NCBI GenBank assembly: GCA_028821455.1 | Contig: JAPPGE010000061.1 | Coordinates: 1 to 45,918 of the forward strand | DNA: 45,918 nucleotides | Source of the DNA: a bacterium | GTDB taxonomy: Bacteria; Pseudomonadota; Alphaproteobacteria; SP197 | Direction of reading: 5' to 3' | Shown: positions 17,717 to 27,510 of the stretch, in pieces | Position numbering within the stretch: position 1 is the first letter of the stretch | Layout of the letters: each line of letters starts with the position of its first letter | Translations under genes and position numbers: made by a program | The notes under the pieces: model-generated | Told to the model about the DNA's origin: nothing | The model's input: the letters and a program-made list of their open reading frames with translations, nothing else | Databases searched by the model: none

Positions 17717-18622
17717 CTGACCACGGATATCCAGGCAGCACACCCGTCTGACACGCTCGCCGCGTCTCCGGGCGACTATCTTGCGCTCCTCAAGCCGCGG
17801 GTGATGTCGCTGGTGGTGTTCACCGGCGCCATCGGTCTCGTCGTTGCCGAGGGAAGTCTCCACCCGTTCCTTGCCGCCGTGGCGCTCCTGTGCATCGCGC
17901 TGGGTGCCGGCGCCGCCGGGTGCATCAACATGTGGTATGAGCAGGACCTCGACGTTCTCATGCACAGGACATGGCATCGCCCCATACCAAGCGGCCGGAT
18001 TGCCGGGACGACCGCCCTGGAGTTCGGCACGACGCTGGCGATTGCCTCGGTCATGTTGATGGGAGTCGCGGTCAACTGGATGGCCGCCGGTCTGCTGACC
18101 CTCGCCATCGCTTTCTATGTCTTTGTCTACACGGTGTGGCTCAAGCGCCGGACTCCCTGGAACATCGTCATCGGGGGTGCCGCCGGCGCCTTTCCTCCGG
18201 TCATCGGCGAAGCCGCCGTGACTGGCAGCGTGTCGGTCGCCTCAGTCGCCCTCTTTGCCATCATCTTCATGTGGACTCCGCCGCATTTCTGGTCGCTGGC
18301 CCTCTATCGGTCGGATGATTACCGCCGCGCCGGCATTCCGATGCTGCCGGTCACGGCCGGCGCCAGGACGACGCGCTGGCAGATCCTCGTCTACAGCGCT
18401 CTCATGATTCCGGTGTCGATGACCCCCTGGTTCCTTGGCAGCGCCGGATCCCTCTATGGCGCGGGTGCAGCCCTCCTCTCGGTCATCTTCACGGGTGGCG
18501 CCGTTGCCATTCTGGTGCATCGCAACGAGGCATCGGCGCGCTGGATGTTCAGGTACTCCATTCTCTACCTTGCGGCGCTCTTCGCTCTCCTTGGCATCGA
18601 TCACGGGATCCATATGCCATGA
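17717..18622 (+). CDS. ctaB: Protoheme IX farnesyltransferase (heme O synthase)
   Basis: A polytopic prenyltransferase that adds the farnesyl tail to heme b for heme o/a synthesis. The conserved N-terminal block DYLALLKPRVMSLVVFTG begins before any ATG or GTG in frame: the first in-frame GTG/ATG (17801/17804) would cut into it. The best upstream start is the CTG at 17717, preceded by AAGGGGTGAG at good spacing, giving 301 residues, normal for the family. Later motifs NMWYEQDLD and RTWHRPIPSG are the Asp-rich site. The 3' end overlaps the next gene (ATGA). The CTG start is inference. Confidence 0.92.
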   Translation: MTTDIQAAHPSDTLAASPGDYLALLKPRVMSLVVFTGAIGLVVAEGSLHPFLAAVALLCIALGAGAAGCINMWYEQDLDVLMHRTWHRPIPSGRIAGTTALEFGTTLAIASVMLMGVAVNWMAAGLLTLAIAFYVFVYTVWLKRRTPWNIVIGGAAGAFPPVIGEAAVTGSVSVASVALFAIIFMWTPPHFWSLALYRSDDYRRAGIPMLPVTAGARTTRWQILVYSALMIPVSMTPWFLGSAGSLYGAGAALLSVIFTGGAVAILVHRNEASARWMFRYSILYLAALFALLGIDHGIHMP

Positions 18623-18738
18623 GCGAAGCCGAACGCATCAGGACGCAACGCAGACGCCGGAGCATCGTGATCGCCCTCGTTCTCGCCGCGTTCATCCTCG
18701 TCATCTATGGCGTCTCGATCGTCAGGATGGGTGGCTGA
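18619..18738 (+). CDS. Small single-helix membrane protein in cox operon
   Basis: A 39-residue protein with a very basic N-terminus (RTQRRRRS) and one hydrophobic helix (about residues 16-35), overlapping the ctaB stop by 4 bases (ATGA) and ending 3 bp before ctaG. Small single-span proteins at this exact spot occur in alphaproteobacterial aa3 operons and are often labelled CoxF/CtaF. A role in oxidase assembly is inferred from position and topology only. Confidence 0.7.
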   Translation: MSEAERIRTQRRRRSIVIALVLAAFILVIYGVSIVRMGG

Positions 18739-18741
18739 GCG

Positions 18742-19350
18742 ATGAGCAAGCGGACCACCGTCGCCGGAATTGTCGCCGGCATCGCCCTGATGACGGCGCT
18801 GACCGTGGCAGCGGTGCCACTCTACCGCCTGTTCTGCCAGGTGACGGGATTCGGCGGCACGCCCGCCACGGCGAATGCCGCTCCCGGGTTCAGCGGGGAT
18901 CCGACACTCGTCACGGTACGCTTCAATGCCGATACGGCGCGCGGACTCTTCTGGGAGTTCCATCCGCTGCTGAAGGAGATCCGGACACCGACGGGTGAGC
19001 AGGTCACGGTCTTTTACGAGGCGTTCAATCCCACGGGCAGGGAGATCACCGGAGTCTCGACCTTCAATGTCACGCCTTTGAAGGTCGGCGAGTATTTCGC
19101 CAAGATCGATTGCTTCTGCTTCGTCGAGCAGACACTCAAACCCGGCGAGCGCGTCGCCATGCCGGTCACGTTCTTCGTCGATCCGGAAATGCTGAAAGAT
19201 CCGCTGACCGCGGAAGTCCGCAGCATCACGTTATCCTATACGTTCTTTGCCAGCGACAGGACGGCCGAGGCCCGAATTCCGGGTCCGCTGGCCATGCACA
19301 CCATGATCGGCGGCCGGATTCCGGCCGCACCGTTACGAGGAGAGACCTGA
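18742..19350 (+). CDS. ctaG: Cytochrome c oxidase assembly protein CtaG/Cox11
   Basis: A 202-residue copper chaperone that delivers copper to the CuB site of subunit I. It has one N-terminal membrane helix (about 7-27), followed by the PLYRLFCQ.TGFGGT block, and a periplasmic beta-barrel domain with the copper-binding CFCF motif (Cys124, Cys126). Length is typical. The stop TGA shares its last base with the ATG of ctaE. Confidence 0.95.
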   Translation: MSKRTTVAGIVAGIALMTALTVAAVPLYRLFCQVTGFGGTPATANAAPGFSGDPTLVTVRFNADTARGLFWEFHPLLKEIRTPTGEQVTVFYEAFNPTGREITGVSTFNVTPLKVGEYFAKIDCFCFVEQTLKPGERVAMPVTFFVDPEMLKDPLTAEVRSITLSYTFFASDRTAEARIPGPLAMHTMIGGRIPAAPLRGET

Positions 19351-20162
19351 TGGCCGATCATTCATCCACGCATCCCTACCATCTGGTCAATCCCAGTCCC
19401 TGGCCCGCGCTCGGCGCTTTCTCCGCCCTCGTGCTGGCCGCCGGGGCGATCGGCATGTTCGACAACCCGGGACGGTGGTGGATGATCTTTCCGGGACTGG
19501 TACTTGCCCTGTCGACCATGTTCTTCTGGTGGCGCGACGTGGTGAGCGAGGCCCAGGACGAGAAGGCGCACACGCCGGTGGTGCAGATCGGATTGCGCTA
19601 CGGCATGGCGCTGTTCATCGCCTCGGAGGTGATGTTCTTCCTTGCCTGGTTCTGGGCCTACTTCAACGCCGCCCTCTTTCCGACCATCCAGATGGGCGGC
19701 ATATGGCCGCCAGAGAACACCCTCACGTTTGATCCCTGGGACCTTCCCTTCATCAACACGCTGGTGCTGCTGACTTCCGGCACCACCGTCACATGGGCAC
19801 ACCACGCCTTGAGGGAAGGCAAGCGCGATCAGCTGATCGCCGGCCTGTGGGTCACGGTGGTGCTCGGCATCACCTTCACGGCCTTCCAGATCGTCGAGTA
19901 TGCCGAAGCGCCGTTCTCCTTCAGTGGCGGGATCTACGGATCCACCTTCTTCATGGCCACCGGCTTCCACGGCTTCCACGTCATCGTCGGCACCATCTTC
20001 CTCGCTGTCTGCCTGGTCAGGGCCTGCAAGGGCCATTTCACCCCGCAGCAGCACTTCGGGTTCGAGGCGGCCGCCTGGTACTGGCACTTCGTCGATGTCG
20101 TCTGGCTCTTCCTGTTCTGCAGCATCTACTGGTGGGGTGCGGGGGAAATCGCCCCGCACTGA
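19350..20162 (+). CDS. ctaE: Cytochrome c oxidase subunit III
   Basis: A 270-residue seven-helix subunit III, which stabilises the oxidase and supports proton uptake. Blocks such as HPYHLVNPSPWP at the N-terminus, FIASEVMFFLAWFWAYF, GFHGFHVIVG and YWHFVDVVWLFLF near the end are diagnostic. The start ATG at 19350 follows AGGAGAG and overlaps the ctaG stop by one base. It is the last gene of the operon and a strong hairpin follows. Confidence 0.96.
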   Translation: MADHSSTHPYHLVNPSPWPALGAFSALVLAAGAIGMFDNPGRWWMIFPGLVLALSTMFFWWRDVVSEAQDEKAHTPVVQIGLRYGMALFIASEVMFFLAWFWAYFNAALFPTIQMGGIWPPENTLTFDPWDLPFINTLVLLTSGTTVTWAHHALREGKRDQLIAGLWVTVVLGITFTAFQIVEYAEAPFSFSGGIYGSTFFMATGFHGFHVIVGTIFLAVCLVRACKGHFTPQQHFGFEAAAWYWHFVDVVWLFLFCSIYWWGAGEIAPH

Positions 20163-20168
20163 CGCTGC

Positions 20169-20191
20169 GCCGGGAACCCGATGTTCCCGGC
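20169..20191. terminator. Strong hairpin between convergent ctaE and phaB
   Basis: GCCGGGAAC-CCGAT-GTTCCCGGC is a perfect 9-bp stem with a 5-base loop, 6 bp after the ctaE stop and 44 bp beyond the phaB stop on the other strand. No T-run follows, so bidirectional termination is inferred from stem strength and position. Confidence 0.5.
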
Positions 20192-20235
20192 CGGTTCGGC
20201 AAGAGTCCTGTCGTCCCGAACCTGGCGGCGCCCGG

Positions 20236-20958
20236 TCAGGCCATGTGGGCGCCACCGTTGACGGAGAGGGTCGAGCCGGTGATGAAACCGGCGTCGTCTG
20301 CGGCGAGAAACAGGACGCAGCGCGCCACTTCTTCCGGCTGCGCCACTCGGCCCACGGGGATGCCGGAGACGATGCGCTGCATCATCGCTTCGCTGACGTG
20401 GGCAATGAGATCGGTGTCGACATAGCCAGGCGCGACGGCGTTGACGGTGATCCCCTTCGAGGCATTCTCGAGGGCGAGCGCCTTCGTCATGCCGAGCATG
20501 CCCGCCTTGGCGGCCGAATAGTTCGACAGTCCCAGCATGCCGGCCTGGCCGTTGACGGAACTGATGTTGATGATCCGTCCGAACCCGCGGCTGCGCATGC
20601 CGCCGATGACCGCGCGGCACATGTGAAAACATGAACTCAGGTTGACGTCCACGACCCTCGACCAGTCCTCGTCCGCCATCTTGTGAAGGAATCCGTCGCG
20701 CGACGTGCCGGCGTTGTTGACCAGGACCTCGATGCCGCCGATCTGCTCCTCGACGAGGGCCACGCCCTCCTGGCAGGCGTCGTGGTCCGAAACATCCCAG
20801 CGGAATGACGGAATGTCGGTCCGCGCTGTGAAGTCCCGGGCAGCCTCGACGTTGCCGGAGTAGCTCACGGCGACCGTGTAGCCGGCGGCGGCAAGGGCTT
20901 CGGCGATGGCGGCTCCGATACCGCGTGTGCCGCCGGTGACGAGAGCGTTCCTGCTCAT
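20236..20958 (-). CDS. phaB: Acetoacetyl-CoA reductase
   Basis: A 240-residue short-chain dehydrogenase that reduces acetoacetyl-CoA to (R)-3-hydroxybutyryl-CoA for PHB synthesis. It has the glycine-rich NAD(P) motif TGGTRGIG, NNAG, and the catalytic Ser-Tyr-Lys (ISSVNGQ..., YSAAK). The length equals canonical PhaB. The start at 20958 follows GGGAGA and lies 29 bp after phaA, indicating a phaA-phaB operon. Confidence 0.93.
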   Translation of the reverse strand: MSRNALVTGGTRGIGAAIAEALAAAGYTVAVSYSGNVEAARDFTARTDIPSFRWDVSDHDACQEGVALVEEQIGGIEVLVNNAGTSRDGFLHKMADEDWSRVVDVNLSSCFHMCRAVIGGMRSRGFGRIINISSVNGQAGMLGLSNYSAAKAGMLGMTKALALENASKGITVNAVAPGYVDTDLIAHVSEAMMQRIVSGIPVGRVAQPEEVARCVLFLAADDAGFITGSTLSVNGGAHMA

Positions 20959-20987
20959 GATGACATGGTCTCCCGATCTGCTGCGCT

Positions 20988-22160
<1,173 letters not shown>

Positions 22161-22343
22161 GACGGGGACCTCCACTGCTGGCTGGCAATCCCTTGTGCCA
22201 CAGGACCGGCAATCGAGTCGAGATACGACAGAGAGCCGGTCGGGCGTCAGACCGTCACGTGGAGCGGGATTCCGGTGTTTCGCGGGCCGGTCGGCAAGGC
22301 TCGCCAGGGATGACGTCGCCCCGCACCATGTCTTTCTCTGCCG

Positions 22344-24041
22344 TCAGCCTTCGGGACCGAAGGTCGCATGCTCCGACCACCACAAAGGGACCTTGATGGC
22401 GTCGCAGGTGAGCGGTCCCTTTCCTTCGGAGACCCGGCGCGCTGTGTCGTATCCGGACTGGGCATAGCGGACGATGCCGATACCGCCGTCGGTGGTCATG
22501 GCCGTCTCGATGCGCATCGCACTCTCGGCGGTACCGTCGGCAACGATGGTCACACCTGTGTGATGGGAGATACCCATCGTGCCGTTGGCCTGGATGGAGA
22601 CGAGATCGGCCATGGCCGCGGTGTTGAGCAGGGCGTTGAGGAACGGCCAGTCCGAAATGGCGTCGGAACCGTCCTTCATGGTCTCGGTCTCCATGGCCGG
22701 ATTGGCGATGGATCCCGCGTCGAGATTGTCCCTGGAGAAGGCGATCGGTCCCTCGACGTCCCCACGGCCAACGAGCCGGTTGACGGCCAGGGCGAAGTCC
22801 TTCCTCTGCCCGAAACCTAAGAAACAGACCCGTGCGGGAAGTCCCTCGACGGGAAGATGCTTGCGTGCAAGCGGTATCCAGCGCTGCGTGACGGGACATT
22901 CGGGGAACATCTCCAGCGCCAGTTCATCGAGCCGGTCGCGATCTGCCGTCGATCCCGATATGCAGGTCCAGCGAAAGGGGCCCCTGCCGAGTTCGAAGAT
23001 CCGGGGGCGCCAGTAGGCGGAGACAAACCCCGGATAGCCGAAGGCCTCGTCCTGGTCCATGCCGGCATCGAAGGCTTCCTTTCGGGCAAAGGTGCCGAAC
23101 TCGAAGACTTCGCACCCGTGATCGCGGAAGCGGTTCATGGCTCCCACGATGCGCTTGATCGACTCCCGGGCGTACTCCAGGTAGATCGCGCGGGATTGCG
23201 CGCGAACGCCGGCGGCGCGTTCCGGCGAGAGGCCGGCGGGAATGACGGCGAAGGGATCGTGAAACGGGCACATCTCCGTCACGATGTCGGGAAACCAGCC
23301 CTTCGAGAGGGCCTCTTCGCAGACGTCCACCATGTTGCCGCAGAGGACGATCGAAAGGGGTTCCCTCGCCTCGGCCGCCCTGCGGGCCAGTTCGATGGCC
23401 GACGCAAGGTCGTCCGCCTCGACATCGACCCAGCCGTCCCTGAGCCGTTGCTCCACGACGTCCTTCCTGACCTCGACGATGACCGAGACACCGCCATGCA
23501 TGGTCATGGCCCTGGGCTGGGAACGTCCCATGCCACCCAGCCCTGCGGTGAAGAAGATGCGGCCGGCGAGATCGCCGTCCCACCGGTTGTCGGCAATGCA
23601 GGCAAGGGTCTCGAAGGTCCCTTCCACCACGCCCTGACTTCCGATGTATTCCCACGGGCCCGCGGTGTAGGACGAGAAGGTCGTCAGGTTGCGGTCCATG
23701 AGGTCGTAGAACTTCGGCCAGTCCGCCTGGATGACATTGGAGAGCGCCATGACGACACGCGGCGCCAGCCTGTGCGTCCGGAATGTCGCCACCGGCATGC
23801 CAGCCTGGATGGCGAGGGTCTCGTCGTCCTCGAGGTTCTTCAGGGCGTCGACGATCGCATGATAACTCTCCCAGTTCCGCGCCGCCTTGGCGATTCCGCC
23901 GTAGACGATCAGGCGTGACGGGTCTTCCGCGTTCTCGAGATTGTTCTCCAGCATGCGCAGCAGCGATTCCTGCTTCCATCCCTTGCAGCGCAACCGGGAT
24001 CCGCGCTCAGCCCTGACGTGCCTGAAGACATCTGCCGGCAT
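22344..24041 (-). CDS. Urocanate hydratase-family protein, divergent paralogue B
   Basis: A 565-residue urocanase homologue that retains the RCKGWKQE N-terminus, YGGIAKAARNWES, THRLAPRV, GRGPFRW and RDNLDAGSIANPAMETE blocks. It keeps the signature Cys (Cys406 in LPARVCFLG) but has lost the HHGGGVG block, which reads QANGTMG at 484-490, and it has a C-terminal extension of about 20 residues. Paralogue A shows the opposite combination (Cys lost, glycine block kept). A non-urocanate substrate is therefore likely; thiourocanate-type and N-methylurocanate hydratases are known relatives. GGAGG with 6-base spacing supports the start at 24041. It is followed on the same strand by phaA, but 183 bp away. 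Confidence 0.83.
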   Translation of the reverse strand: MPADVFRHVRAERGSRLRCKGWKQESLLRMLENNLENAEDPSRLIVYGGIAKAARNWESYHAIVDALKNLEDDETLAIQAGMPVATFRTHRLAPRVVMALSNVIQADWPKFYDLMDRNLTTFSSYTAGPWEYIGSQGVVEGTFETLACIADNRWDGDLAGRIFFTAGLGGMGRSQPRAMTMHGGVSVIVEVRKDVVEQRLRDGWVDVEADDLASAIELARRAAEAREPLSIVLCGNMVDVCEEALSKGWFPDIVTEMCPFHDPFAVIPAGLSPERAAGVRAQSRAIYLEYARESIKRIVGAMNRFRDHGCEVFEFGTFARKEAFDAGMDQDEAFGYPGFVSAYWRPRIFELGRGPFRWTCISGSTADRDRLDELALEMFPECPVTQRWIPLARKHLPVEGLPARVCFLGFGQRKDFALAVNRLVGRGDVEGPIAFSRDNLDAGSIANPAMETETMKDGSDAISDWPFLNALLNTAAMADLVSIQANGTMGISHHTGVTIVADGTAESAMRIETAMTTDGGIGIVRYAQSGYDTARRVSEGKGPLTCDAIKVPLWWSEHATFGPEG

Positions 24042-24546
24042 GGCCGTCCTCCAACTCTGGCGGTGCGAGTTTGCCATCGATGCGCCACGCGTGCGATTGC
24101 CCGAACGTCATCCCGGTCGTGCCCGCCCGGAGTTGCACCCTGCCGGGCAAGATCCCACACAGTGACCATGGCGACTGTGTCACGGTCAGGCTCCACCACC
24201 CGCAGTCCGGACCCGACAAGGGGTGACCAGTGATCCCGATCCATCATGCCGGGCGCGACCCCGATATCGATCGCCTCCCGATGGTTTTCGGCCTGCGGAG
24301 ACGTTTCTTGCGGCCGGATGTACTGATTGGGTAACCCCGGGGTTGGGGTCCGGCGGTCCTGAGTCTGGTTCACTCTATGGTTCGTGACAGGGTGATCGAG
24401 TCATCCGACGGTAGAACCCGGTACCGAAACGACGTGCATTCGCGTCCGGACGGCATCCGAAGGCCTTGGCAATTCCGACGCTGCAAGACGATCCCGGTTG
24501 TCTTGCACCAGCCCTTCCGGAGGAATTTCCGGAGACAGGGGAAGTC
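24042..24546. other. Intergenic region upstream of urocanase paralogue B
   Basis: A 505-bp gap between a leftward and a rightward gene. Open frames on both strands lack recognisable family features, ribosome-binding sites or good codon structure. It should hold the promoter of the urocanase-like gene and of the small RHH-like gene; no clear consensus was identified. Confidence 0.4.
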
Positions 24547-24831
24547 ATGACCGGCACCAAACCGTCACCCGTCACCAAATGGCGCAAGCGCCGCCAGCGG
24601 CAGGGCCTCGTTCGCGTTGAGATCCAGGTCCGGGAAGAAGACGCCTCGCTCGTGAGGCACGTCGCCACGGCACTGCTCGATCCTGAGCGCGAGCGCGAAA
24701 CACGCGCCATTCTACGCGAGAGTATCGCCACGCCGCGCTCCGCAGGGCTCAAGGCCTTGCTCGCCTCGGCACCGCTCGAGGGTATCGATCTTGTACGCCA
24801 GCGCGACTTCGGACGTGACGCCGGCCCATGA
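24547..24831 (+). CDS. Small ribbon-helix-helix/antitoxin-like protein
   Basis: A 94-residue protein with a basic start (KWRKRRQRQG), then a short beta strand (LVRVEIQV) and two predicted helices, an arrangement like MetJ/Arc-type antitoxins. The ATG follows CAGGGGAAG. No toxin gene is adjacent: 24832-25009 carries nothing convincing and the next gene is convergent. It may be an orphan antitoxin or small regulator. The family assignment rests on pattern only. Confidence 0.45.
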   Translation: MTGTKPSPVTKWRKRRQRQGLVRVEIQVREEDASLVRHVATALLDPERERETRAILRESIATPRSAGLKALLASAPLEGIDLVRQRDFGRDAGP

Positions 24832-25009
24832 CGTTGGTCCAACCACAAGCAACTGGCACCCTCAAGGTGCCCGGTTTTCCGACACGTCAGGTCCATCAAA
24901 GCCCTCATCGAACATGACGATGTCGACGCGCCCCGTTCATCCGGGCTTCAACAGACAGCCCGCGCCTTGCCACGCTGGAACGACGATCCGCGCGCCATGG
25001 CGGGACAGG

Positions 25010-26458
25010 CTATCGGCGGTTCGCACCCATGGTCGGCAGGCTGAGCGGCGCGATCGTTGCGGCATCGCGCCCGGCAAAATCGCGCTTTGGGCCGTCAGCC
25101 AGCATGCGGGCCTGGGCCTCCTGCAGGCGATCGTGTGCGGCCGCGGGATCGAGCGTCGTGACCTTGCCGTCGGCCACGACCTGGCGGCCGTCCACGAAGA
25201 CATCCTTCACCGCACGCTCCGCCGCCGAGAAGACCAGGCTGCGCAGGGGATCGCGCACGGGCCGCATGTGGTAACTGGCGAGATCGGCGATCACGATGTC
25301 GGCCTTGGCGCCGGGCGCGAGGCGGCCGAGATCGTCGCGGCCCAGGGCGTTCGCCCCGCCGATGGTGGCTGCATCGAGGATGTCGGCGAGGCCGAGGGCG
25401 GCGATGTTGCCGGCCGCAATGCGCGCCAGTACGGCCGCCTTACGCATCTCCTCGAGGAAGTTGTGGGGCAGGGTGTCCGTGCCGATGCCCATGGTCACGC
25501 CGGACTTGAGGTAGCGTCCGAAGTCCTCCAGCACCTGGCCGTAGCGGCAGAACGGGGTGGGGCAGTGGGCCACCGTGACGCCGGCCTCGGCGAGGATCGA
25601 GAGATCGCGCCGGGTGCGCCAGTGGAGCCATGAGTGATCATCGATAAAGATGGCGTGCGCCAGGAGCGCGCCGGGCGTCAGGAAGCCGATCTTCCGCGCC
25701 CATTGCACGGGGGTCATGGCGTGGCGCTCGACCATGACGTTGAACTCGACGACCGACTGCGCGATGTGGGTGGTGTAGGGACGGCCGCTCGTCCGGGCCG
25801 CGGCAACGGTGTCGCGCAGGAGCTCTTCGGTGCAGGTGTCGATGGTGCCGGGGGAATACATGCCCGAAAGCCGGCCGCACACGTGCCCCTCGGCCTCGGA
25901 CATGAGCGCTTCGGCTTCGGCCATGCCGCGAACGCCGTCCGCTTCGTCCCACACGAAGCCCAGCCTGTGGCCGGCGTCCATGCGCCACGAGGCGGAGCCG
26001 TACCAGGGCGCGACCCAGGCTCTGAGCCCGCTCCTCGCGAGGAGGTCGATCCAGCCCGGATAGGCGTGCGACACGTCCACCAGAGAGGTGACGCCGGAGC
26101 ACAGAAGTTCCGAGAACGCCACCTCGGCCGCGGCCGAGGCGCCGTCATCGTCGGTGCGAAAGGCGCAGCTGCGCTCGTAAAGCCCGGTCATGTACATCTC
26201 GGGCACGCCGTGCTCCTCGCGCACGCCCCTGTAGGCCGGCTCCGACGAGGGATGGGCGTGAAGGTCGATCAGGCCCGGCAGGACAAAAAGCCCGCGTCCG
26301 TCGATTTCCCGGTCGGCATCGCCGGTAAAGCCGGGACCCACGTGTACGATGCGGTTATCGGCAAAGGCGAGATCGGCGTCGCGGAGATAGGCGTGCCGGC
26401 CCGCCGTCCGGTCCCACGCGACAAGCCAGGCGGCGTTCCGGATCAGCGTCGTGGGCAC
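25010..26458 (-). CDS. Amidohydrolase, TRZ/ATZ (chlorohydrolase/deaminase) type
   Basis: A 482-residue metal-dependent hydrolase of the AtzA/TrzN/adenosine-deaminase-like branch of the amidohydrolase superfamily. All ligands can be placed: His67 and His69 (DLHAHP), His231 (THIAQS), His268 (LLAHAIF) and Asp328 (GIGTDTLPHN). Such enzymes deaminate, dechlorinate or remove other leaving groups from nitrogen heterocycles. The start is the GTG at 26458, where the conserved LIRNAAWLVAWD strand begins; further upstream sequence lacks homology. It lies on the same strand as urocanase paralogue B, about 1 kb upstream of it, which makes a role on a urocanase-derived heterocycle conceivable, though unproven. 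Confidence 0.85.
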   Translation of the reverse strand: MPTTLIRNAAWLVAWDRTAGRHAYLRDADLAFADNRIVHVGPGFTGDADREIDGRGLFVLPGLIDLHAHPSSEPAYRGVREEHGVPEMYMTGLYERSCAFRTDDDGASAAAEVAFSELLCSGVTSLVDVSHAYPGWIDLLARSGLRAWVAPWYGSASWRMDAGHRLGFVWDEADGVRGMAEAEALMSEAEGHVCGRLSGMYSPGTIDTCTEELLRDTVAAARTSGRPYTTHIAQSVVEFNVMVERHAMTPVQWARKIGFLTPGALLAHAIFIDDHSWLHWRTRRDLSILAEAGVTVAHCPTPFCRYGQVLEDFGRYLKSGVTMGIGTDTLPHNFLEEMRKAAVLARIAAGNIAALGLADILDAATIGGANALGRDDLGRLAPGAKADIVIADLASYHMRPVRDPLRSLVFSAAERAVKDVFVDGRQVVADGKVTTLDPAAAHDRLQEAQARMLADGPKRDFAGRDAATIAPLSLPTMGANRR

Positions 26459-27227
26459 GTGGCGTCCGATCCGTTGTCGCGGGACGTGTCGACATGGCCT
26501 ATCAGCCCCGCATTCGGCGGCCAGTCGTTCACGATGCCCTCCCCGTTGCTGACCATGGACTTGCCGAAACGGCATGTCTTGCTCTGCCGGCAAGGGCCGC
26601 GCGCGAGGTTGGCGCCGACCGCAACGTCAAGTCTCCTGGCGAGGTGCAGCGAGGCCTCGCGGGTCGCATGGGCGATGTCGTCTTGAGCCGTGGTTCCGGC
26701 GAGGTCCGTCACAACGACGGACACGGCAAGGCGTCTGAGTCTCATGACGGTTTCCCCGACGGGAAATCGAACGCCGAACCAATACTGACAATGCGACTGA
26801 TCTGCAACGCCGATAGAACATGTGGTTTCGAAGAGGCGCCTTGGTCCGTCTGTGCAGCCAGGCCAGTTCCTCCTCGAGGCGGTCGAGGCCGCGCTGGAGC
26901 TCCGATCGATCCACTCTCCAATTCGACTGACCCGTTTTCATTCTTTCCCCGATCGCTCAGCCATGTCTGGATTGACCGGTTCGGCATTCCGGTTCCATGT
27001 CAGATCTCCTTCTCTCACGCCAGGAATTGATTGACCCGCAGGCTGGACGGCCACCGCGTGAGCGATGCGTCGTCTGCCTTCCGTCGCTTCGTCTAACGGG
27101 TGCGCTATCGCAGGACGAATCCGGACGCGTGGACGGCACGATGCTGACACAGTGCGTTATGCTGCACGTAATGCGGATGGAGTTGCCACGGTGGCAACCG
27201 CATGACCTTTGTGGGATGGGATGCGTC
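26459..27227. other. Long intergenic region with no convincing gene
   Basis: About 770 bp between the amidohydrolase start and higB. Leftward frames of 81-104 codons exist (one starting at 26941 begins with a coiled-coil-like RSELQRGLDRLEEEL), but none matches a known family or keeps coding character throughout. The right end carries the higBA promoter and palindromes, listed separately. Confidence 0.4.
27144..27198 (+). promoter_or_regulatory. Putative higBA promoter with two inverted repeats
   Basis: CTGACA (27144-27149), a 17-base spacer and CGTAAT (27167-27172) resemble a sigma-70 promoter about 55 bases before higB. An imperfect inverted repeat GCGTTA-N9-TAATGC (27154-27174) overlaps the -10. 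A perfect palindrome GTTGCCAC-G-GTGGCAAC (27182-27198) lies just downstream. HigA proteins repress their own operon by binding such repeats; assignment here is inference. Confidence 0.4.
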
Positions 27228-27497
27228 GTGATCGTTGGCTTCAAGGACAGGGCGAACGAGGCGTTCTATCGCGGAGACCGGGTCGCGTCCTTCTCCGGTT
27301 TCGCGCAGACCGCCTCGCGCAAGCTCAACCAGCTTGACGCAGCCACCGGACTGGAGGATTCGGCGCGCTCCGGCAACCGTCTCGAACCGATCACGGGCCA
27401 GTGGAGCATTCGCATCAACGACCGGTGGCGGATCTGCTTTGAATGACCCGAGGGCAGTCCCGGCCCGACCGAAGCGGAGTTCGTCGACTACCATTGA
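27228..27497 (+). pseudogene. higB: HigB/RelE-type toxin with in-frame TGA
   Basis: This gene encodes a HigB-like mRNA interferase: FKDRANEAFYRGDRV, ARRKL-like SRKLNQLDAA, GNRLEPITGQWSIRINDRWRICFE. Reading stops at TGA (27444-27446), yet the same frame continues as PEGSPG...EAEFVDYH and stops at 27495-27497. Canonical HigB has Trp at the TGA position (CFxW...VDYH ending). A single TGG-to-TGA change would explain this and removes the last 18 residues, including the usual C-terminal EIVDYH strand. The start is the GTG at 27228. Full length would be about 89 residues, normal for HigB. The higA gene follows 13 bp after the ancestral stop. The toxin is probably inactive or impaired. Confidence 0.8.
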
Positions 27498-27510
27498 GAG
27501 AAGGCACATC

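Noticed and set aside
26443-26745. 100-codon minus-strand frame upstream of the amidohydrolase
   Set aside because: It overlaps the amidohydrolase start, lacks a ribosome-binding site and resembles no family.
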